A DNA stretch of 64,000 nucleotides from a bacterium. GTDB taxonomy: Bacteria; Cyanobacteriota; Vampirovibrionia; Obscuribacterales; Obscuribacteraceae. Below, piece by piece: positions 8,761 through 18,026 of the stretch. Position numbers and translations under genes: made by a program. The notes beneath the pieces are model-generated. The model searched no databases. It saw nothing but the letters and a program-made list of their open reading frames with translations, and was not told the DNA's origin. The stretch lies in NCBI GenBank assembly GCA_016124935.1, contig WGMS01000014.1:186001-250000 (forward strand). Direction: 5' to 3'. Position 1 is the first letter of the stretch, and every line of letters starts with the position of its first letter.

Positions 8761-9552
8761 CTAGACCGTGGAGTCTTCTCCGCTGGGGTGCTTGCTGGCG
8801 ACGCTGAGGCGCTTGGCCACGACGTTCCAGTCTAGATTGTCCATGAAGGTCTCCAGATATTTGCCTCTGTCTATGCCGAAATCGACCATATAGGCGTGTT
8901 CGTAGACATCGAGCACCATAACCGGAATAATCCCTGCCGGAGAGTAGACATTGTGGGTATCGAGGGCGAAAGCATCGAGATGACCGCCCCGGGTGTTGTA
9001 GCCGACCACTACCCAGCCCCGGGCTGATTTGCCGGCGCCCTTGAGGAAGTCCATGAACTTGGCATTGCTGCCCCAGCGTTCTTCTATGGCTGCTTTCAGA
9101 TCGCCGCCGGGCTCGCCGCCTTTGCCGCCCAGGTTGCCGAAATAGAACTCGTGATAGACCACGCCATTGACAGCATAGCTCTGTTCTACCAACAGCTCTC
9201 TCAGATCGGCAAAAGTGGCATTGGCTGTGCTTACATCCACATCCTTGAGCATTTTGTACATCTGGTTGGATTTTGCCACATAGCCATTGTAAAGCTTGAG
9301 GTGCTGCTGAATCTGGGAAGCGGAGAATCCATTGAGGGTTTTAGCGAGTTTATCGAAATCTTTTGCTTTATAAGGACCATCCGAGGACGCCTCTTTCTTG
9401 GCGCTCTCACCGGCTGCAGCCACCGGTACGGCAGAGCCTGCTACCATACCGCCAGCGGTCATGGCGCCCATAAGAAGAACTTCTCTTCTTGTTAGGACCC
9501 CTTCTTTACCTACTTCGTAATTGCCAATAACTTCTTTTTCTTTAGATGACAT
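8761..9552 (-). CDS. Fe/Mn superoxide dismutase with Tat-type signal
   Basis: 263 residues. It converts superoxide to oxygen and peroxide using Fe or Mn. All four metal ligands are visible: His84 (IQQHLKLY), His134 (VVYHEFYF), Asp215 and His219 (VLDVYEHAY). The N terminus carries LTRREVLLMGAM followed by a hydrophobic stretch and an Ala-rich cleavage region near residue 47, a Tat signal, so the folded enzyme is probably exported to the periplasm rather than kept in the cytoplasm. Several His residues usual in the first helix (HHGKHH) are replaced. Metal choice cannot be read from the sequence. Monocistronic, with its own promoter candidate upstream and a terminator downstream. Confidence 0.93.
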   Translation of the reverse strand: MSSKEKEVIGNYEVGKEGVLTRREVLLMGAMTAGGMVAGSAVPVAAAGESAKKEASSDGPYKAKDFDKLAKTLNGFSASQIQQHLKLYNGYVAKSNQMYKMLKDVDVSTANATFADLRELLVEQSYAVNGVVYHEFYFGNLGGKGGEPGGDLKAAIEERWGSNAKFMDFLKGAGKSARGWVVVGYNTRGGHLDAFALDTHNVYSPAGIIPVMVLDVYEHAYMVDFGIDRGKYLETFMDNLDWNVVAKRLSVASKHPSGEDSTV

Positions 9553-9581
9553 ACCTGTCTCCTGAGACTTATCTTTTCATC

Positions 9582-9610
9582 TGTACACGAACAATCACAT
9601 TGCTTGTCAA
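9582..9610 (-). promoter_or_regulatory. Candidate sigma-70 promoter of the superoxide dismutase gene
   Basis: Minus strand: perfect -35 TTGACA (9605-9610), 17-base spacer, then TGTACA (9582-9587) as a weak -10, about 30 bases before the start codon. The imperfect palindrome AGTGGTTTAATTGAACACT (9633-9651), just upstream of the -35, could be an activator or repressor site. Confidence 0.5.
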
Positions 9611-9757
9611 GGAATACCGAAAATGCTCAATCAGTGGTTTAATTGAACACTTCACAGACCCTGTAGCTGATGTTTTTGCCCTCATTGTGGATCATTATAG
9701 CCACATCGCAAAATGTTGGCTCAAGTTGTAAGCAGGAAGCAGATAATTAGAGTCGCC

Positions 9758-11233
9758 ATGGAAACTACGAAACAGACAAGTATGAGTGCCACCAAAGATA
9801 GTTCTTCTAAGATCAGACCCAGTGCAAGCTATAGTCTTACCCTCCGGTTGAAGATTATGAACGAGCCGGGCAGCCTCGGAGCTGTCACTTCTCTAATTGG
9901 AGAGATGGGCGGCAATATCGGTGCCATCGATATTCACAGCATCGAAGGTCCCCATATGATCCGCGACCTCACGGTAAACATGCGTGATTCTCACCATGGT
10001 GATGAACTGGTCGCCGCTCTTAAGAAGAAGCCCGGGGTGGAAGTCATTCATGTATCCGATCGTACTTTCCTGATGCATCTTGGCGGCAAGATAGCTGTTA
10101 CCAATAAGGCGCCGCTCAAGACCAGAGACGATCTTTCGATGGCATATACCCCCGGTGTAGCCAGGGTTTGCATGGCCATTCACGAAGACAAAGAGAAAGC
10201 CTATACCCTGACCATCAAAGGCAACATGGTGGCAGTGGTCACCGACGGCTCTGCGGTACTTGGTCTGGGCAATATCGGACCGGAAGCGGCTATGCCTGTG
10301 ATGGAAGGCAAAGCGATGCTCTTCAAAGAGTTCGGCAAAGTCGAGGCTTTTCCTATCTGTCTCAACACCCAGGATACCGAAGAGATTATCACCGCGGTCA
10401 AAAACATCGCCCCTGTATTTGGTGGCATCAACCTGGAGGATATTGCCGCTCCTCGTTGTTTCGAAATCGAAGATCGCCTCAAGCGCGAGATAGACATTCC
10501 GGTATTCCATGATGACCAGCACGGTACCGCCGTGGTGGTGCTTGCTGCTCTGATAAATTCTTTAAAGATAGTCAAAAAGGAGATGAAGGATCTCAAAGTA
10601 ATCGTGACCGGAGTAGGCGCCGCCGGGGTCTCCTGTTCGAAGATTCTGCTTTCTGCCGGCGTTCAGAATATCATCGGATTCGATACCACCGGACCGATAT
10701 ATGAAGGACGTACTGACCGCATGAACTTCATGAAAGACTGGTTCGCCGAGCATACCAATCCGGAGAAATTCAACGGCAGTCTCCATGACGCCATGAAAGG
10801 CGCCGATGTCTTCCTCGGTCTTTCCGGACCGGGGACGATCACGGTGGAGGACGTCAAGGTAATGGGTGATGACGCCATCGTCTTTGCCATGGCTAACCCC
10901 ACACCTGAAATCATGCCGGAAGAGGCCGATCCTTATGTGCGGATCATGGCCACCGGCCGCTCGGACTATCCCAACCAGATTAACAACGTGCTCTGCTTCC
11001 CGGGTATGTTCCGGGGCGCTTTAGATGTACGGGCCACGGACATCACCGAAGAGATGAAAATCGCTGCGGCCCATGCCATCGCCAACTGCATCTCCGAGGA
11101 AGAACTGCACGAGGACTATGTCATCCCCGGGGTCTTCAACACCCAGGTGGCTGAGAATGTCGCAAGAGAAGTCGCCCGGGCTGCCATCAAAGGCGGAGTG
11201 GCTCGCAAAATTATCGCCGACGAGAATCTCTAG
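9758..11233 (+). CDS. Malic enzyme with N-terminal ACT domain
   Basis: 491 residues from ATG 9758; an in-frame ATG at 9713 would add 15 residues, and neither start has a strong ribosome site. It oxidatively decarboxylates malate to pyruvate with NAD(P)+. Residues ~25-100 form an ACT ligand-binding domain (LTLRLKIMNEPGSLGAV), suggesting allosteric control. The malic N-terminal domain holds AYTPGVARVCMAI, the metal-binding region FGGINLEDIAAPRCFEIE and IPVFHDDQHGTA. The nucleotide fold is marked by VTGVGAAGVSCSKI. The metal/substrate residues expected in those motifs (Glu, Asp, Asp) are present. This short bacterial ACT-malic form occurs in Firmicutes and others; coenzyme preference is not decidable here. 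Stands alone. Confidence 0.93.
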   Translation: METTKQTSMSATKDSSSKIRPSASYSLTLRLKIMNEPGSLGAVTSLIGEMGGNIGAIDIHSIEGPHMIRDLTVNMRDSHHGDELVAALKKKPGVEVIHVSDRTFLMHLGGKIAVTNKAPLKTRDDLSMAYTPGVARVCMAIHEDKEKAYTLTIKGNMVAVVTDGSAVLGLGNIGPEAAMPVMEGKAMLFKEFGKVEAFPICLNTQDTEEIITAVKNIAPVFGGINLEDIAAPRCFEIEDRLKREIDIPVFHDDQHGTAVVVLAALINSLKIVKKEMKDLKVIVTGVGAAGVSCSKILLSAGVQNIIGFDTTGPIYEGRTDRMNFMKDWFAEHTNPEKFNGSLHDAMKGADVFLGLSGPGTITVEDVKVMGDDAIVFAMANPTPEIMPEEADPYVRIMATGRSDYPNQINNVLCFPGMFRGALDVRATDITEEMKIAAAHAIANCISEEELHEDYVIPGVFNTQVAENVAREVARAAIKGGVARKIIADENL

Positions 11234-11478
11234 AGTTTTTGCAGCGAAGTTATTACAGGACGACCCCTGATTGTCTCGTGGGAAATTTTGTTTTCTGGCC
11301 GGTCAACCGTCCAGATAATTCAAACGGCCAGGCAAGGTCGTTATGAGGTTGAGCTATGGTGGAACTCAGATTGAACAAAAAGCTAAGAACTATCATCTTC
11401 GTTTACCCACTTGACGGTTTCAGGTACACTCTTTAAGCTGGCCTTTGATAAGGATAGAATTCGACCGGAGGAAGTTTC

Positions 11479-11748
11479 ATGGTTGAATCTGAAAAGACGA
11501 GAAAAGAAAGAGAGATGCGCGCCGTTGAGCGAATGGAACAGGAGCGCGCCGAGCGTCGCAAGAAAGAAGAGATGGAGCGCAGAAGACGCAACGAAGACTA
11601 TGAACGCTATCGCATGCAGCAGATGGCGGTGAAGAAGCAACGCGAGAAAAAATCCGAGCAAGAGATGGCCGATGCCGAAAAGACCAGGCAGATGGTAGAA
11701 GAGCTTGACCGACGCAAAGAAGAGAGACGCAAGCAAGGTTTCTCTTAA
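11479..11748 (+). CDS. Small highly charged coiled-coil protein
   Basis: 89 residues from an ATG with an excellent ribosome site (CCGGAGG nine bases upstream), which is the main evidence that it is real. The whole chain is Glu/Arg/Lys-rich with almost no hydrophobic residues other than Met, and reads as one continuous single alpha helix or coiled coil (KTRKEREMRAVERMEQERAE...). No domain recognised. It lies between the malic enzyme gene and the convergent RmlD-like gene. Confidence 0.65.
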   Translation: MVESEKTRKEREMRAVERMEQERAERRKKEEMERRRRNEDYERYRMQQMAVKKQREKKSEQEMADAEKTRQMVEELDRRKEERRKQGFS

Positions 11749-11766
11749 GCCGATTTCTCCGGGCTA

Positions 11767-12648
11767 TTAGAGTTCATCTTTCAACATCTGTTTGAGCCCC
11801 ACCTGGGTGGATGAGAGGGTGGTGGCGATTAATTTGCGCGCTTTTTTGTTGGTCAGGCAGGCATTTCTGGGTCTGCGCGCCTTGGTTTTCAGATTGCGCG
11901 CCTTTACAGGCTTGATATGAGAGGTCTCCAGCCCGAAGACCGTGGCGATGTTCTTGCCGAAACGATAGAGCGAGACCGCTTCCGCGCCGGCTATATTGAA
12001 GACGCCCCTTTCGCCCGATTCTACTAAGTCGAAAACTGCGTCAGCAAGCGCGCGACTGTATATCGGAGTCTCGACGATATCTTCTGGCAGACTCACGGTC
12101 CTTTCATTTTTTAGCAGTTGAATCACTTGGAGCACCGGATTTTTATTGAGACGATCCCAGCCAAAAACGTTCGAGGTGCGAATAATGAGATGATCGAGAT
12201 CGGAGGTGGCGATCAGATGCTCTCCCAAAAGTTTATGCCAGCCGAATACGCAGCCTGGGTTCGGTGTGTCGCTTTCGGCATAGGGACCGGCGCTGCCGTC
12301 GAAAATATAGGCGGAGGAGATAAAAACCAGTCTGGCATTTACCCTGGCTGCCGCGTCTATGACATTTTTCAGTCCCAGCACATTGACGGCATAGCTTTCA
12401 TCAGGATGGGTCTCCATCCACTCTATGTCGTTGCTGCCGGCGCAGAAAAAGATGGTGTCCGGCTCCAGTTCTCTAATTCTTTTTATCACCGTGGTACGCT
12501 CGGTGACATCCAGGGGCTCTATCTCAGAAGCTCTTTCTTGCAGTCTGGTGCCCAGGGTCTTATGCCCGCGCTCTTTAGAGCACCAGTCCATGGCGCTGCC
12601 GACCAGTCCCGAGGCTCCTATGATCATGTTCTGATTCGGCTTTTTCAT
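11767..12648 (-). CDS. RmlD/MAT2B-like extended SDR protein
   Basis: 293 residues. The N-terminal Rossmann motif (IIGASGLVGSAM) and the layout IFFCAGSNDIEWMETHPDESYAVNVLG, LVFISSAYIFDG, PYAESDTPNP match dTDP-4-dehydrorhamnose reductase (RmlD) and the MAT2B regulator. The usual catalytic YxxxK is FGWHK: the Tyr codon is TTC (Phe), while Lys is kept. Without the Tyr, normal reduction would be impaired, so a regulatory, binding or altered role is possible. The C-terminal ~60 residues are Lys/Arg-rich. It is on the same strand as, and 58 bases downstream of, the large membrane protein gene, so it may be the last gene of that run. Confidence 0.8.
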   Translation of the reverse strand: MKKPNQNMIIGASGLVGSAMDWCSKERGHKTLGTRLQERASEIEPLDVTERTTVIKRIRELEPDTIFFCAGSNDIEWMETHPDESYAVNVLGLKNVIDAAARVNARLVFISSAYIFDGSAGPYAESDTPNPGCVFGWHKLLGEHLIATSDLDHLIIRTSNVFGWDRLNKNPVLQVIQLLKNERTVSLPEDIVETPIYSRALADAVFDLVESGERGVFNIAGAEAVSLYRFGKNIATVFGLETSHIKPVKARNLKTKARRPRNACLTNKKARKLIATTLSSTQVGLKQMLKDEL

Positions 12649-12706
12649 TCCGAGTAGATGCTCCTGATTTCAGATGGTCCAGGCGAGTTTCCAATGATCT
12701 AAGCAA

Positions 12707-14302
12707 TTAATCCAGTTTCTTTATAAACAGGGACGAAGCCTGGTCCGATTTAACCAGGCGCCAGTCTTTATGTTTAGCCAGGGCTCTTGCCAGGTCGCTG
12801 TCTTTTGGAAACAGGATCCAATCAACGGCAAATGAAGAGAGAGTATTCTCCCAGCCCTCACCGGTGGCCATCACTCTCGAGTAGTCGTAATAGAGTTTGT
12901 GCCCATAAAAATCAGCCCGGTCATCAATGAAGACCCGGGTTTTTAACTTGTATGAAATATAGCCGCCCCAGTTATCATAGTTGAAGCCACGTTTTTTCAG
13001 AAGGTTGTTGTCTCTTAAATAGTCGAGTGTTGTCACCGGCATGGACTTTTCGTCGAAGCCGGAGTTCAGGATTTTTATGCCTGCCAAAGATCCGCCGTTG
13101 AGGCCGGCTATTACAAGAACAAGCGATACCACCATCGGCATCAGATGCATCTTGCAAAGTTTTTCTTGTTCGTCGAATTCTTTGGCTGTTTTTATGATTT
13201 TAGAAAGTACGAGATTTTTAGATTTTATAGAATTCTCAGAGTCCTCGGTTCCTTCCGAAGCAGGCGTTTCGTCTTTGCCAAGCAGATAGGCAATTACCGG
13301 GGTGGCGACCATGGCGAAGACCGGCATGTTCCGGACACTGGCGAGGGATGCATGGCCGAAAGCGAGACAGAGCAAGAGGGTAGGTGTGTCGATTCGCCTC
13401 TTCATCGAAAGTCCTGCGATGAAGGCGACAAAGAGAATCTCCAGGCAGGTCGCGTGCAGTCCGCCGTGAAACACCGGGGACATATATTCGTTGGTGGCTT
13501 TGAGAATCTCCTGACCTTCTAAATAGCTGAGAATATAAAGATGCAGTTTGATTCCATAAGGATTGACCAGGGTCGATAGTGATAGTGTTCCGATTAGAGC
13601 GATTAGAATAAGGCTTCTCTGACGGGATTCTTTTCTTACATTCTCATCGGCGCTAAAAAACATTTGACCGGCTATTACAGTGAGATAGATTCCCGCAACC
13701 ACTATGCCAAGGGCGAATGAAGGGTGGCTGTTGGTCCAGAAGATCATGGTCGGGATTAATACAGCGAAGAGCGTTTTGGAATTGATCTCTTTGCGATAAA
13801 ACCGCCAGAGAAAGTGGACAAAGACAAGCAGACCGACATACTCGAATAGATGAGGTCTCGCCAGCCAGTGCATGGCCGATACCAGAATCGCCACCACAAC
13901 AAGGAAACTTGCCACCGCGATATTGCAGTTCGCTTGCCGGGCGCGGTCATAGATGTAGAGGAAGATAAAGCCGATAACAGAAACCAATACCACCGCAATC
14001 AGATTGGTACCACCCAGATTATTTAGCAGCGCGATGAAGGCATCGAAGAACCATTCATAGGCGACCCAGGCTTTATCCGCCTGGGTATAGGAGATAAGGT
14101 CTGTGTAGGGCACCGCGCCCATGGTGAGAATATATTCTCCTGCCACCAGATGCCAGCCGGTGGAGCCATCTGCAAAGAGCATATTGGGCAGGACGAAAAG
14201 GGCCAGATAGATGACGAAAAGAAAGATAAAATCGCCCACGTCGGGCAGAGGCGACATCTCTTTGTATCTATCGAGCAGTTTCATCGCTCTATTATTGACC
14301 AT
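12707..14302 (-). CDS. Polytopic membrane protein, GT-C-like
   Basis: 531 residues, starting at an ATG that overlaps the end of the kinase gene by 11 bases; an ATG at 14284 (MKLLDRYKEM) is the alternative. About ten membrane helices are seen. The first extracytoplasmic loop has GSTGWHLVAGEYILTMGAVPYTDLISYTQADKAWVAYEWFF in two blocks, a signature of bacterial multispanning proteins related to GT-C glycosyltransferases (dW-H...G-VP--D-FSYT-----W--HEW). The C-terminal ~110 residues form a soluble domain (NYDNWGGYISYKLKTRVFIDDRAD), also seen in that family. The lipid or sugar substrate is unknown. Its coupling to a Ser/Thr kinase gene may mean kinase-controlled envelope glycan work. Confidence 0.75.
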   Translation of the reverse strand: MVNNRAMKLLDRYKEMSPLPDVGDFIFLFVIYLALFVLPNMLFADGSTGWHLVAGEYILTMGAVPYTDLISYTQADKAWVAYEWFFDAFIALLNNLGGTNLIAVVLVSVIGFIFLYIYDRARQANCNIAVASFLVVVAILVSAMHWLARPHLFEYVGLLVFVHFLWRFYRKEINSKTLFAVLIPTMIFWTNSHPSFALGIVVAGIYLTVIAGQMFFSADENVRKESRQRSLILIALIGTLSLSTLVNPYGIKLHLYILSYLEGQEILKATNEYMSPVFHGGLHATCLEILFVAFIAGLSMKRRIDTPTLLLCLAFGHASLASVRNMPVFAMVATPVIAYLLGKDETPASEGTEDSENSIKSKNLVLSKIIKTAKEFDEQEKLCKMHLMPMVVSLVLVIAGLNGGSLAGIKILNSGFDEKSMPVTTLDYLRDNNLLKKRGFNYDNWGGYISYKLKTRVFIDDRADFYGHKLYYDYSRVMATGEGWENTLSSFAVDWILFPKDSDLARALAKHKDWRLVKSDQASSLFIKKLD

Positions 14303-16598
14303 TATCTAATTCTGCGGCTGCATCAGCCGCCAGATCTTCATTTGGCTCCGCGGCTGCATCAGCCGCTAAATCCACTTTTAGCTCAGAGGCTGATTTATAT
14401 CGGTCATCGAGGTCGATGGCGGTGGCTTTCTTAATCAGGTCCCGGATCTTTTCGGATACACCGTCACCCGGGTCGGACTGAGATATAGGAACCGGATCGG
14501 AACCTGTAAGAAGATAGTGCAGGGTGCAGCCCAGGGCATAGACATCGCTCTGGGGGCATGGTTCGCCACGAAACTGCTCCGGGGGTAGATAAGCCTGTTT
14601 GCCGACTACTTTTGCGATTGTTGTGGTATCGCTTGCGTGGGCTACATTGAAGTCTATCAGTTTGAGGGTGCCGTCTTTATGGAGGATGAGGTTGTCGGGG
14701 GTAAAATCTCTATGCACCACCGGTGGTTCCTGGGCATGGAGGTTCTCGAGCACCGTGCACATCTGACCCGCCAGCGCTTCGACCTGCTTTTCGTCTAAGG
14801 GACCGTTCTTTTTGACCCTGTCTCTCAAAGAGTCTCCGTCGATATGTTCGAGGACCAGATAGGCTCTATGATCCTCGACCATGAAGTCTAGCAATTTGAC
14901 AATCTGGGGATGGTCGAGCTGACTGAGAATTTTTGCTTCTTTCTCGAACTCTTTGAGGGCCGCTTTACGAACACTCATATCGACAAAGACAGGCAGAATA
15001 AATTCTTTGAGCACCACTTCGGCGTCAAGATTGGTATCGAAGGCGAGATAGGCGAAGCCCTGACCGCCGGCTCCCAACTTGCGGATTATTCTATATCGAC
15101 CTTCACTGAGAACAGCGTCGGGAAGAAGCGGCTGGAGCTTCTCTCTTTTGGGTGGGGCGGCAAGGGCCTGCAGCCATAGCTCTGTGTAGCTGTGCTCGGC
15201 AGGCAGTTGCAGGGCGAGGATGACATCGGAGCTGCGGGGCAGATCCGGGGCGAATTTTTCTATCGCCTCGAGAATCTCCTGTCTCTCTTCTATGCTGGGG
15301 ATGCTGTTTAAATTTACTTTGAACGGCTGTTCATCAGCTTTTCGCCTGAAGCTGAGAATGCTTTCCGTACCCCCGCTAAGCTTCTTTTCTTCTTCGATGC
15401 TTGCCGACTCTATCTCGTGCCAGGGCAGAAACCGCTTCCTAGTGGTGCCTCCGGAGCGCTTGCATAGAAACGTCAATCCGTCTTCCGAGATCTCCAGATG
15501 GGTGCTGCTGCCGGCATAGATACTGGCCAGGGCGGTGGTGATGATCATTGCCTCAATCAAAAACCAGGTCACTATACTGGTGTTGGCTTCAATAACTTCG
15601 CTTGGCGAACTGCCCGCTCCGCTTCCGGCGAGCATGGAGATGATCTCCGTGAGCTGCTGGATTAAGAAGATGCTGCCATAACAGCCTGCGTAGAGAAGCA
15701 GCGGCATCAAGGCTATTCCTGCTAGAAACTTCAGCCGCTTCGTCTTTTCGTCCCGGCTCTTGAAACGCTGGGCGATCCATTTTTCGAAGTTGACGTAGGG
15801 TCTATAACGGACCACTTTTCTGTTTCGCAAAGTGAGTCTGTGTTCAAAGGCAATCTCTTGTATTCTTCTGGTGGCGGCAGTTAACTGAGCAATCAAAAAG
15901 GGGGCTGCCAGGGGAAAGAGAGGCACAATTATATTCGAGAAAAAATAGAAGCCGCTGTAGACAGGGGATTTCAACCAGGCAACTTTTGATAGAGGATTTT
16001 TTACTCCTTGTAAATCGACTTTGCAGATAAAACTCTGCATCTTGAAATACCACCGTGTTTCCAGAATTAACCAGATTACAAAAACGGAAAATCGGATATA
16101 GACATTACTATTAGAGAATGGGTTGCTGAAGAGCATTGATATAATCAAGAATACTTGAAGGAGCTTCTGAAGTTTTACTTGGTTCAGGCTGCCAATCTTC
16201 TTGAGAGCTTCTTCTTTAAAAGTGAGATGAATCGCTCTGTGGAAGTCGATGGTGGTCTTTGCCCAGAGGATATAGGAGAATATCAGGCAGCCGTAGACAA
16301 TCACCCAGAGGTGTGGAATTTGACGATAGATTCCTGGCGCTAAGATAAAGTAAGCGACAGTGGTGATTATTGTCAGAGAGAGCATAGTAAAGCGGCTGGT
16401 GCCTTTGTATTCGACAACCTCGGATGGATCCTTTAATTGCTCATCTAGAGGCTCGGCGCCAGATATTTTTGAAGAGCTTTTAGATCTGAGCGCTTCTTTT
16501 ATCTCGGTTGGAGCTTCCAAAACCTGCAGATCTTCTTTTGCCTCGGGAGAAACCTCCCGCAGCTCGATCTTCTCTTTGAGGTTCTCTTTCTCTTTCAT
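14292..16598 (-). CDS. Membrane Ser/Thr protein kinase (DFN variant)
   Basis: 768 residues; ATG 16598 abuts the TAG of the upstream kinase gene. Residues ~70-370 contain several membrane helices and a loop domain; residues ~370-450 look like a PH-like/EbsA-type beta segment. The kinase domain spans ~490-745: glycine loop RKLGAGGQGFAYLAF, Lys in VVLKEF, HRDFTPDN catalytic loop, then LIDFNVAH in place of DFG, activation segment GKQAYLPPEQF, and DVYALG. The metal-binding Asp is kept but Gly is Asn, which some active bacterial kinases tolerate. The tail carries a 12-residue tandem repeat (DLAADAAAE...). Substrates are unknown. Confidence 0.9.
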   Translation of the reverse strand: MKEKENLKEKIELREVSPEAKEDLQVLEAPTEIKEALRSKSSSKISGAEPLDEQLKDPSEVVEYKGTSRFTMLSLTIITTVAYFILAPGIYRQIPHLWVIVYGCLIFSYILWAKTTIDFHRAIHLTFKEEALKKIGSLNQVKLQKLLQVFLIISMLFSNPFSNSNVYIRFSVFVIWLILETRWYFKMQSFICKVDLQGVKNPLSKVAWLKSPVYSGFYFFSNIIVPLFPLAAPFLIAQLTAATRRIQEIAFEHRLTLRNRKVVRYRPYVNFEKWIAQRFKSRDEKTKRLKFLAGIALMPLLLYAGCYGSIFLIQQLTEIISMLAGSGAGSSPSEVIEANTSIVTWFLIEAMIITTALASIYAGSSTHLEISEDGLTFLCKRSGGTTRKRFLPWHEIESASIEEEKKLSGGTESILSFRRKADEQPFKVNLNSIPSIEERQEILEAIEKFAPDLPRSSDVILALQLPAEHSYTELWLQALAAPPKREKLQPLLPDAVLSEGRYRIIRKLGAGGQGFAYLAFDTNLDAEVVLKEFILPVFVDMSVRKAALKEFEKEAKILSQLDHPQIVKLLDFMVEDHRAYLVLEHIDGDSLRDRVKKNGPLDEKQVEALAGQMCTVLENLHAQEPPVVHRDFTPDNLILHKDGTLKLIDFNVAHASDTTTIAKVVGKQAYLPPEQFRGEPCPQSDVYALGCTLHYLLTGSDPVPISQSDPGDGVSEKIRDLIKKATAIDLDDRYKSASELKVDLAADAAAEPNEDLAADAAAELDNGQ
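14314..14366. repeat. Two identical hairpins in the 3' end of the kinase gene
   Basis: GCGGCTGCATCAGCCGC occurs twice (14314-14330 and 14350-14366), 36 bases apart. Each is a perfect 7-bp stem with a 3-base CAT loop, and the period equals the 12-residue protein repeat. The first copy ends 12 bases from the downstream gene's start. Confidence 0.75.
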
Positions 16599-18017
16599 CT
16601 ACTTCTCGACCGACTTTACGGCAACCAGTTCATTCAGTCTTTCTATGACAGCCTCGGCGCTTTCTATACGCTCTTCCTTTTCGAAGGCGGTCAGGTCTTT
16701 GAGCAACTGCGCCAGTTGCGGATTTGAATCGGGCAGGACTTTGAGAAGATCCGGTTGACTGAGAGGCGTCGGGTCGCGTCCGGTGAGCAGATAAAAAGCG
16801 GTGCCGCCCAGGGCATAGAGATCGCTCTGGGGACAGGCTTTGCCGCGCAGTTGCTCCGGGGCTATATAGGCTTGCTTGCCTATTAAGGTACCGGTGGCGG
16901 TGCCGACAAATTCGTTGGCGGCACCGAAATCGATGATGATAACATCACCGTTTTCGCGCAGCACCATATTGTCCGGGGTTATGTCCCGGTGAATAACCGG
17001 CGGGTCTTGAGAATGTAAATAAGCTATCGCCTGGGCTAACTGTCTTACCCAGTCTATAACAATGCTCTCTTTCTGGACACCGTTCTGGGCGATGAGCTGT
17101 CTGAGGTCCTGACCATGAACATAGTTGAGAAGCAGATAGGTCCTGCCTTCTTCGACAAAATAGTCAACGACGCTTGCAATGTGTGGATGGGACAGAGAGA
17201 AGAGCATTTTAGATTCTCTCATCAAGTACTCTTCGGCGATTCTTCTATTGTCCTCGTCTACGTCATCGGGCACCACCGCTTCTTTCAGGACATAGAGATC
17301 TTTCTTCTCTTTCTGAACCAAGTATATGGCCGAAAGACCACCGAAAGCCAGCTGTTTCTCCACCACCAGTTTGCCGTCTTGCAGCTCTTTACCCGGCTCT
17401 AGTGGAATAAAGGTGGTGGCATGGAATCTTCTTGCCAGCTCCTCTTCCCACATCTGGGTATAACCGGGCAGGTCTTTTGTGCTGTTTTGTCCCTGGAGCT
17501 CTTTCTGATAGCCTATCAGTCTCTCTCCGCGTTCACACTGCTTGCCCCAGAGTTCGACGGCAAGCAGCATCTCTTCCAGTTGTTTGCGGTCGAAGGAGCT
17601 GAGCGATAGTGAGACCGTACTGTCGTCGGACTTGAATCCGAGACGCAGATAATTATCCTGACTGGTTTCGATAAGCTCAGCCGAGACCAGTTCGTCCCAG
17701 TTGCGGTGGCGCTTCAGCTTGAGCGCCGGAAGCAGAAAAAGCGGAAATGAGATGCCTTCCTTGGTTATATGAATACCTTTGTCTTCGGCGAAGGCGGAGT
17801 AAACCAGACCTGTGATAAAGGCAAAAATCAAGAAGAAGATAAGACTGAAAGTAAACAGAGGTGGCAGAGTGAGGCTCTTGTTCAAAACCATGGTGACGAC
17901 CAAACCGATGGTAAAAGGCGCCACCAGGGACCAGAGCGGGAAGATCACGTAAGCGAGCCAGAGAAGCGGACGCATCTGCTTTTTCTTATAGGTGACTGTA
18001 AGATGTAGTTCTGCCAT
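16599..18017 (-). CDS. Membrane Ser/Thr protein kinase
   Basis: 472 residues. Two adjacent N-terminal membrane helices (~18-42 and ~53-75), then a beta-rich segment (~85-150) and the kinase domain ~205-455. The nucleotide loop is degenerate (LAFGGLSAIYLVQ), the Lys is in YVLKEAV, and the catalytic loop HRDITPDN and DFG (IIDFGAAN) are intact, as is GKQAYIAPEQLRG. It is therefore probably active. The same architecture, with helices at the N terminus rather than between kinase and sensor, is shared with the next gene; the two look like diverged duplicates. It starts nine bases after the TPR gene and ends adjacent to the next ATG, so it lies in the same operon as the phosphorelay genes. Confidence 0.9.
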   Translation of the reverse strand: MAELHLTVTYKKKQMRPLLWLAYVIFPLWSLVAPFTIGLVVTMVLNKSLTLPPLFTFSLIFFLIFAFITGLVYSAFAEDKGIHITKEGISFPLFLLPALKLKRHRNWDELVSAELIETSQDNYLRLGFKSDDSTVSLSLSSFDRKQLEEMLLAVELWGKQCERGERLIGYQKELQGQNSTKDLPGYTQMWEEELARRFHATTFIPLEPGKELQDGKLVVEKQLAFGGLSAIYLVQKEKKDLYVLKEAVVPDDVDEDNRRIAEEYLMRESKMLFSLSHPHIASVVDYFVEEGRTYLLLNYVHGQDLRQLIAQNGVQKESIVIDWVRQLAQAIAYLHSQDPPVIHRDITPDNMVLRENGDVIIIDFGAANEFVGTATGTLIGKQAYIAPEQLRGKACPQSDLYALGGTAFYLLTGRDPTPLSQPDLLKVLPDSNPQLAQLLKDLTAFEKEERIESAEAVIERLNELVAVKSVEK

Positions 18018-18026
18018 GATCTGCTT

